Notes under the pieces: generated by a model
Told to the model about the DNA's origin: nothing
The model's database searches: none
The model's input: the letters and a program-made list of their open reading frames with translations, nothing else
Shown: positions 14,592-20,180 of the stretch, one piece after another
How positions within the stretch are numbered: position 1 is the stretch's first letter
How the letters are laid out: the number at the start of each line of letters is the position of its first letter
From: JBCAWW01 sp039024315
GTDB lineage: Bacteria; Bacteroidota; Bacteroidia; J057
Length of the DNA stretch: 20,180 bases
Direction: 5' to 3'
Assembly: GCA_039024315.1 (NCBI GenBank)
Contig: JBCCQN010000149.1
Span: 1-20,180 of the forward strand
Position numbers and translations under genes: made by a program

Positions 14592-16174
14592 ACCCAGGCG
14601 TCCATTTTGTACTTGCGTTTGACATTGGCCATTTCAGCATCAGCTGCGCCTTGGCTATTGAGCGTTTTGGCCGAAACACGATATTGCCCGCCTTCGCTAC
14701 GGATGACCTCCGCTTGGATACCCCTAGTTTTGAGCTCTCTTACTTTGCGTTCGGCAGATTGTTTACTGCTAAAGCTACCCACAATGATATGAAACTGTAC
14801 ATTTTGAGGTCCATAAGTGCGGGGAGGAACGCTTCTGGCTCTTTGTGGCCTAGGTGGATTCGTATTGGGAGGATTGGTATTTGGATTGTTACCCTCTTCG
14901 CGATACAAATAGTAGTTAGGATCACCTTTTGTATTTCCGGTTCCCGGAACGTAGGTAAGGCCATTATCTCCTTCAGATTCAGTACCTAAATTATTTGCGA
15001 GGGGAGCGTTCTGCGAAGCAAGAAGCTCCTGATCCTCAAAAACCATAATGCTACCCGTATAGCAGGCCAACCAAATAGATTTTGTAATGGGGTCAAAGGT
15101 GATGCCGATGGGTTTTTCGTGCGTCTCCACTGTCTCCTTAACCGTCATGCTCTCAGTGGCTACTTTGCTCAAGCTATTGTCTCTATAGTTGGCTACGTAG
15201 AGATATTTGCCTTCAGAAGATAGCACCATAGACCTCGGACTAAGGCCTGATTCGGCCTCTCCTGCCATACGTCCTCGGACCAAGTCATATTTGCGGACTA
15301 AGCCTTCTCGATCAAGCGTGAGATACAAAAACCGATCATCTGGACCCAAAACTAGATGGCGAGGAGTATCTCCTACATCATCAATCCAGCTTACACTACC
15401 GTCCGTCAACTTAAGGATGGCGATTTTGTCCTCGCCCATGACTGAGATGTAGGCATTGCGGCCTTTGCTATCAATCGCTATGCCCCTAGGATAACGCCCG
15501 AGAGGAATACGCTTAATTTCAGTTTCGCTATTTAAGTCAACAATACTAAGGTCGCCGCTGCACCAATTGGTTACGAGTAAAATTCGATTGTCTGGACTGA
15601 CGGCTAGGTACTTAGGCACGCAGCCGACTTCGACTATATTTTCGATCTCAAGGGTGCGAGTATTGATTTTGTAAACAAAACTTTTGTCGTAATCCTTGCT
15701 GATGTCGCAATTGTCATTGCCAGGATTGTCAAAACCTTTGCCGCTCATACTATAATTAGAGACCCAAGCATATTGCCCATCAGAGGAGAAGGCTACTTCT
15801 ACAGGAGCCCCAGAAGCAGTGCCTCCATATCCTCTCAGGTTGAAATCAGAAAGATTGACCTTATCGGAGATGGTTTTGATTTGATTGTAGTTACGATCAT
15901 AGACGGTGATGGAGTGTCTATACATCATGTTCTGGGCAAAGAAGCGCCCATTACCTGAGTACACGATAGACTTAGGTCTGATATCACCTCTAATCACTTT
16001 TTTGAGGCGTAGGCCATTAGCCATTTTACCATCAACAGGATTTTGCCCGCGAGCAGAACCGTTACGAGAAGATTGAGTAACAGATTGGGGCGTCAGGTTT
16101 CGGTTTTGCCCCCAAACAGGAAGGTAAAGTAAAGTAAGGAAGGAAATGAGTAAGCCAAATAGAATCCGTACCAT
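14573..16174 (-). CDS. Secreted beta-propeller with SPOR domain, mirror copy
   Basis: Identical to 4007-5608: signal peptide, seven blades with 42-residue periodicity in the last five, a Pro/Asn-rich linker and a C-terminal SPOR domain. The ATG at 16174-16172 is chosen over an upstream GTG at 16219. Confidence 0.82.
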   Translation of the reverse strand: MVRILFGLLISFLTLLYLPVWGQNRNLTPQSVTQSSRNGSARGQNPVDGKMANGLRLKKVIRGDIRPKSIVYSGNGRFFAQNMMYRHSITVYDRNYNQIKTISDKVNLSDFNLRGYGGTASGAPVEVAFSSDGQYAWVSNYSMSGKGFDNPGNDNCDISKDYDKSFVYKINTRTLEIENIVEVGCVPKYLAVSPDNRILLVTNWCSGDLSIVDLNSETEIKRIPLGRYPRGIAIDSKGRNAYISVMGEDKIAILKLTDGSVSWIDDVGDTPRHLVLGPDDRFLYLTLDREGLVRKYDLVRGRMAGEAESGLSPRSMVLSSEGKYLYVANYRDNSLSKVATESMTVKETVETHEKPIGITFDPITKSIWLACYTGSIMVFEDQELLASQNAPLANNLGTESEGDNGLTYVPGTGNTKGDPNYYLYREEGNNPNTNPPNTNPPRPQRARSVPPRTYGPQNVQFHIIVGSFSSKQSAERKVRELKTRGIQAEVIRSEGGQYRVSAKTLNSQGAADAEMANVKRKYKMDAWVWRRQL

Positions 16175-16315
16175 GGTATTTGTTGGCTGGTGTTTGAGAC
16201 CACAATATAAGATTTGCACTTAGACAAACCCAATATTATATAAATTCTTACATCAGAATTATCAATCTACCTTGGTGTGGGATAATTTTTAACGCCTGAA
16301 TAATTGTCTTTGCAG

Positions 16316-17383
16316 CTACTGTTTTAGATGCTCAATATTTAAAACAGTCGGATTGATTTTTTGAAATTTATACATCGCATGTGCAAAGGTTTCTGCGCTT
16401 TCTTGATCTATGTAGGGGCCGACCAATAATTTGTACACCGGCGTTTTATTGACCTCTTCACAATACACCCAGACATCGTCTTGCCAATAACGCTGGAAAC
16501 GGTCTAGTTGCATTTCTAATTCATTATAGGCGGTAAAACTACCCACCAAAAGGGCGTAGTTCATCGGTACGCTTTCATCCCCTCTGCTCTGTCCATAATT
16601 GGCTAAGCTAAAACGCTCCAGACCGGGTACTTCGAGTATGATTTGGGCGTTTTCACGAGCTTCGCTTGCTACGCTATTGATAGGAGCAAGCCCTCTTGTC
16701 TTCATATTGGAAAATGACTCATTTGAAGCTACAATCTGGCGAGAGGCCGGAAGCTCTGTAGGGAAGTTATTTTCTATCTTCAGATCGGCTAGATTGGTCG
16801 CGAGATCGCTCAAATGCCCTTCAGCGATCCCTTCATCAGCAGACAAAGTATTGGAGGCATAATAAACAGCTTGACCAGCTGGATCTTCATTTTCTTGGTA
16901 ATGTATCACCCATAACCTTACCTCTTCTTTCTGATTGAGTTCAACAATATGCTTTTTGAGCATACTATTGAGCGTCTGAGAGGCGATAAATCCATCTGCC
17001 TTGCCCAAAAGTTGGCCATCTGGCGCAAAAAACAAGACCGCTGGATAATGGTAAACCTCATATTCATTGATCCAATGCACATCTGTTTGGGCAGAATGGG
17101 CATCTAGCTTTATGGCGAGGAAATTTTTGTCGATATATGTCGCTAATTCCTCATCCCGCCAAGTCTTACGTTCCATACGGCGACATTGGCGATCCTTTTC
17201 TTGATAGACGTAAACAAAATAAGGGGTATTGGATGTCTTAGCTACCTCCTGAATGGCCGATAGTGGCTGATCAGAAAATTGTACATCTGCTTTTAGGAGT
17301 AAAGGAGTGCTCCCAAGCATAAAAAAGAGGCTAAATAACCTAAGTGTCCTGGACCACATAGCAGTAAATGGTGTTTGTTGCAT
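16316..17383 (-). CDS. Secreted thioredoxin-like protein with SPOR domain, mirror copy
   Basis: Identical to 2798-3865, with DRQC in place of CxxC and a C-terminal SPOR domain. The ATG at 17383-17381 is preferred over a GTG at 17464. Confidence 0.79.
   Translation of the reverse strand: MQQTPFTAMWSRTLRLFSLFFMLGSTPLLLKADVQFSDQPLSAIQEVAKTSNTPYFVYVYQEKDRQCRRMERKTWRDEELATYIDKNFLAIKLDAHSAQTDVHWINEYEVYHYPAVLFFAPDGQLLGKADGFIASQTLNSMLKKHIVELNQKEEVRLWVIHYQENEDPAGQAVYYASNTLSADEGIAEGHLSDLATNLADLKIENNFPTELPASRQIVASNESFSNMKTRGLAPINSVASEARENAQIILEVPGLERFSLANYGQSRGDESVPMNYALLVGSFTAYNELEMQLDRFQRYWQDDVWVYCEEVNKTPVYKLLVGPYIDQESAETFAHAMYKFQKINPTVLNIEHLKQ
16318..16348 (-). terminator. 9-bp-stem hairpin at stop codon, mirror copy
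   Basis: The same ACTGTTTTA / TAAAACAGT pair with a 13-base loop, read on the minus strand at the end of the thioredoxin/SPOR copy. There is no U tract. Confidence 0.28.
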
Positions 17384-17547
17384 AAGGCCTTCCCAAAGTG
17401 ATTGAGAAGAAAAGACGATACAAAAGCGGGTTTGAATACTGCATCCAATATAGGAGGATAGCACGAAGATTCGTAGTGAATAATCGCCAAACCTAACGCC
17501 GAACTACTGCTTTTTTGGACAGAATCTTACATCTCGTATTAGCACCT

Positions 17548-19095
17548 TTAAAACGGAACTTCCTCCGTTCCGCTGCTAGCCGGACCCTCATTCATCTTTG
17601 AGGGTAAGGTGATGGTGTTGCCTTTGCTAGGATCAAAGTCATTAGGCATGCCCGGCACACCGTCTTGAGGACCAGCTCCCCAATTGGTAAACTTACCGTA
17701 TTTACCGATGAATTGAGCTTTGATCGTACCCGTTGGACCACTACGCTGTTTCGCAATAATGATTTCAGCTAAGCCAAGGGTTGAGTTCCCTTCATCATCG
17801 GTTTCAAAACCATAATAATCGGGTCGATAGAGAAACATTACCATATCCGCGTCCTGCTCAATTGAACCAGATTCACGCAAATCCGAAAGAACTGGGCGCT
17901 TATCTCCCCCACGGCTCTCCACTGCACGAGATAACTGAGAAAGGGCCAATACACAGACATCAAGTTCCTTGGCCAATTCTTTGAGGGCCCGTGAAATACC
18001 GGCAATTTCTTGTTCACGGTTACCAGACTTATTGGCGTGGCCTGTCATCAACTGTAGATAGTCAATGACCACAATGCTGATGTTCTTCTCTGCCTTGAGC
18101 CTTCGGGCTTTGGCTCGCAAATCCCAGATGGAGAGGGCGGGTGTATCATCAATGAAGATTGGTGCTTTAGAGAGGCTCCCTACGCGAGTGATAAGCTGCT
18201 TCCATTCATAGTCTTCGAGCCGACCAGTACGCACCTTCTGAGCGTCAAGTTCAGATTCTGAACAAACCAAACGCTGAGTCAATTGTACTGCCGCCATCTC
18301 AAGAGAAAAGAAGGCTACCGGTTCATTAAAACGTAGGGCAGCATTTCTTGCCATCGTTAGCGTAAAAGCGGTTTTACCCATCGCCGGGCGGGCGGCAATA
18401 ATCACTAGGTCTGTTTTTTGCCAACCTGCAGTAACCCGATCAAGTTCATGAATCCCCGAAGGAATACCAGTCACACTGGTGTCTTTGCCTCTTACCTCCT
18501 CGATTTTTTCGAGCGTCTTCATGACCAATTCGGGCATGGCCATATAGTTACGGCGCAGATTACTCTCCGAAATTTCAAACAGATTTTGCTCTGTCTTATC
18601 AAGAAGGTCGAAAACGTCTGAGGTTTCGTCATATGCGGACTTGATCACTTCATCCGATACAGTAATCAATCGCCTCAGGATAAACTTCTCTGCAATTACC
18701 CGTGCGTGATACTCAATATTCGCGGCAGAAGCGACCCTCGAAGTTAGACCAGTGAGATAAAAAGCGCCCCCTACTTTTTCTAGGACCCCTTTGCGTTGCA
18801 GCCCATTTTTGACCGTCAGTATATCAATGGGATCTGAGTTTTGAAACAACTCTAAAATCACCTCATACACCTCCCTGTTAGCATCCTTATAAAACATATT
18901 GGCTTTGAGGATGTCCATAATGCGGTGGAGGGCATCCTTTTCTAGCAGCAATCCCCCTAAAACGGCTTCTTCCATATCAAGCGCTTGAGGAGGCAATTTG
19001 CCTCCTTGGATCCCCGACTCAGTAAAGGATCTAACACGAGCTGGGCGATTATCTTGAGATTTAGAATTGGGATTACGGTTAGGTGTCTCAGCCAT
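17548..19095 (-). CDS. dnaB: Replicative DNA helicase DnaB, mirror copy
   Basis: Identical 515-residue protein to 1086-2633, with Walker A ARPAMGKT and Walker B IVVIDYLQLM intact. Two byte-identical dnaB genes in one chromosome would be very unusual, which supports reading the right arm as a duplicate of the same locus. Confidence 0.93.
   Translation of the reverse strand: MAETPNRNPNSKSQDNRPARVRSFTESGIQGGKLPPQALDMEEAVLGGLLLEKDALHRIMDILKANMFYKDANREVYEVILELFQNSDPIDILTVKNGLQRKGVLEKVGGAFYLTGLTSRVASAANIEYHARVIAEKFILRRLITVSDEVIKSAYDETSDVFDLLDKTEQNLFEISESNLRRNYMAMPELVMKTLEKIEEVRGKDTSVTGIPSGIHELDRVTAGWQKTDLVIIAARPAMGKTAFTLTMARNAALRFNEPVAFFSLEMAAVQLTQRLVCSESELDAQKVRTGRLEDYEWKQLITRVGSLSKAPIFIDDTPALSIWDLRAKARRLKAEKNISIVVIDYLQLMTGHANKSGNREQEIAGISRALKELAKELDVCVLALSQLSRAVESRGGDKRPVLSDLRESGSIEQDADMVMFLYRPDYYGFETDDEGNSTLGLAEIIIAKQRSGPTGTIKAQFIGKYGKFTNWGAGPQDGVPGMPNDFDPSKGNTITLPSKMNEGPASSGTEEVPF
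17551..17572 (-). terminator. Possible dnaB terminator hairpin, mirror copy
   Basis: The same CGGAAC-N7-GTTCCG stem followed by a short T run, on the minus strand at the end of the dnaB copy. Confidence 0.28.
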
Positions 19096-19566
19096 GAATG
19101 TGGATTAAGAAGATGTTTGGGCTTAAAGGTGATAAGGGATTTACAAGTTTTTGGGTAAAATGTCGCTCAATATAAGAAAATGCGTATTCTTGGGCTTTGG
19201 GGTAAGTGTTTGGTTTTCAGTTATTTATGTTTATGGTTTGTTTTTCCACAATTTGTGGAAATAAAATATTGGGATAACAGCCTGTATGGATCGTTTCTTA
19301 CTGTGAGATGTTGAAAAAATCTCCTGCTTGTGGAAAATATGTGGACAGACTGCTGCGCAGAACGTTTACTTGCGTGAGGGTTTGATTGATTGAGTAGGTC
19401 CTCAGTTTATTTATTGTTCAATAAATTTTCTGCGGCGCAGTACGCTCGTGTTCTTAGTAAAATTACCAAATTTTTAGCATTGCTAAAAATGATAGGTCAA
19501 CAAAGCTCAAGCTTTTGGCCGCTTTTATCATTTGAATGGCTAAATTGGGGCACAAATTTGAATGTT
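19096..19566. other. Divergent AT-rich intergenic region, mirror copy
   Basis: The reverse complement of 615-1085. It holds the same 19-bp palindromes (19243-19261 and 19471-19489), the hairpin at 19409-19426 and the CCACA-core cluster (19241-19348 plus 19099-19107). No gene is visible. Confidence 0.55.
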
Positions 19567-20180
19567 ATGAAAAGCTTATTACGACTCGTGTTGATCATGG
19601 CAGTGGCCATTGCGCCTGCTTGTCTAGAAATAGAAGAAGAAGTTTCACTCAATAAAGATGGCTCTGGTTCCTATCTTATGTCCATCGATATGTCAGAGGT
19701 AATGGGAATGCTGCAAGGAATGATGGGGGACAATGAAGAGGCCTTGGACCAGGCTGGGATGGGCAAAATGGATTCTACTCTTCAGGAGACAGCGAATAAA
19801 TTGCGCGAGCTCGATGGTATTTCTAAGGTAAAGCATAGTGTAGAAGGTTTTCGATTTTCGATTGGTTACGACTTTAGTTCCCTTGCAGTGCTCAACAAGG
19901 CACAAAGTGAGGGTAATATCAGTGCCTTAGGTACAGGTCTTGACCCTAGTATGGCGGGAGGAGCAGAAAACTTTAGTTTGGCAAAAAGGACTTTCACTCG
20001 CGCTGCTGCTCCTATGGATGATCTGATGGAAGGTATGGATGAAGATGAGGCAGGCAGTATTGAAATGGTGAAAATGTTCCTCGGAGAGGCTAGCTATAAA
20101 ATGACCTATCGTATGCCAGGCAAAGTCAAGAGTGTAAGTAATGAACTGTCTGAGATCCAAGCAGACGGTAAAACGGTGGT
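19567..20180 (+). CDS. Putative methionine-rich surface lipoprotein, mirror copy, cut by window edge
   Basis: Identical to the complement of 1-614. The ATG is at 19567, with signal peptide and Cys19 followed by LEIEEE, and it runs off the right edge without a stop. The truncation falls at the same codon in both arms, as expected if both ends of the window are the same genomic point. Confidence 0.75.
   Translation, partial: MKSLLRLVLIMAVAIAPACLEIEEEVSLNKDGSGSYLMSIDMSEVMGMLQGMMGDNEEALDQAGMGKMDSTLQETANKLRELDGISKVKHSVEGFRFSIGYDFSSLAVLNKAQSEGNISALGTGLDPSMAGGAENFSLAKRTFTRAAAPMDDLMEGMDEDEAGSIEMVKMFLGEASYKMTYRMPGKVKSVSNELSEIQADGKTV

Larger units (their letters stand above)
1..20180. repeat. Perfect 2 x 10,090-bp inverted repeat (palindrome) spanning the whole window
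   Basis: The right half is the reverse complement of the left half, with the mirror axis between 10090 and 10091. All eight genes recur at mirrored coordinates with identical proteins, and the intergenic blocks compared by eye (around 615-800, 9110-9162 and 10036-10090) match base for base. There is no spacer, and I found no target-site duplication and no transposase or integrase. Long perfect palindromes are unstable in bacteria because SbcCD-type nucleases cut them. The exact centring in the window also suggests a fold-back contig or chimera. A real inverted dimer or a copied hairpin end remains possible. Confidence 0.98.

Noticed and set aside
10091..20180. A second set of eight genes as paralogues or a segmental duplication
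   Set aside because: They are exact reverse complements with no substitutions seen, including a second dnaB. This fits one locus represented twice better than gene duplication.
1..20180. Mobile-element or phage origin of the inverted repeat
   Set aside because: No transposase, integrase, recombinase, phage structural gene, terminal short repeat or target duplication is visible. The content is ordinary chromosomal genes.

Overview
The whole window is one perfect palindrome. Bases 1-10090 are repeated as their reverse complement in 10091-20180, so position i pairs with 20181-i. There is no spacer at the centre (10090|10091). Every protein in one arm recurs in the other with identical residues, and the intergenic stretches I compared by eye also match. 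There is therefore only about 10.1 kb of unique sequence, carrying eight genes, each shown twice. A zero-spacer, zero-divergence inverted repeat whose mirror axis is the exact midpoint of the window is most simply a fold-back (assembly, amplification or read chimera) artefact. A real inverted dimer or a replicated hairpin end is possible but less likely.

The organism looks like a member of the Bacteroidota, perhaps of Saprospiria type (inference). The reasons are one textbook TTTG-N19-TAnnTTTG promoter, few Shine-Dalgarno sequences, a lipoprotein with acidic residues after its cysteine, SPOR-domain envelope proteins and a tandem DUF350 membrane protein.

Layout of the unique arm (1-10090): a truncated methionine-rich lipoprotein gene (minus strand, cut by the window edge); a 471-bp AT-rich divergent region with several palindromes and DnaA-box-like sites; dnaB, the replicative helicase; a secreted thioredoxin-like protein with a SPOR domain; a secreted seven-bladed beta-propeller with a SPOR domain; a geranylgeranyl-reductase-family flavoprotein whose start overlaps the propeller gene by 19 bp; a convergent GT-C (family 39-like) membrane glycosyltransferase gene; and, divergent from it, an unrecognised helical-repeat plus four-helix membrane protein followed by the tandem DUF350 protein. 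The arm ends 55 bp after the DUF350 stop codon, at the palindrome centre.

Functional themes are DNA replication (dnaB and its upstream region), envelope or septal peptidoglycan binding (two neighbouring SPOR proteins), lipid or isoprenoid redox and glycosylation (flavoprotein and glycosyltransferase), and an uncharacterised inner-membrane pair. I see no tRNA, rRNA, CRISPR array, insertion sequence, phage gene or defence system. The palindrome, not an unusual gene system, is the outstanding signal. Entries for 10091-20180 are the mirror copies and should not be counted as paralogues until the junction is verified.
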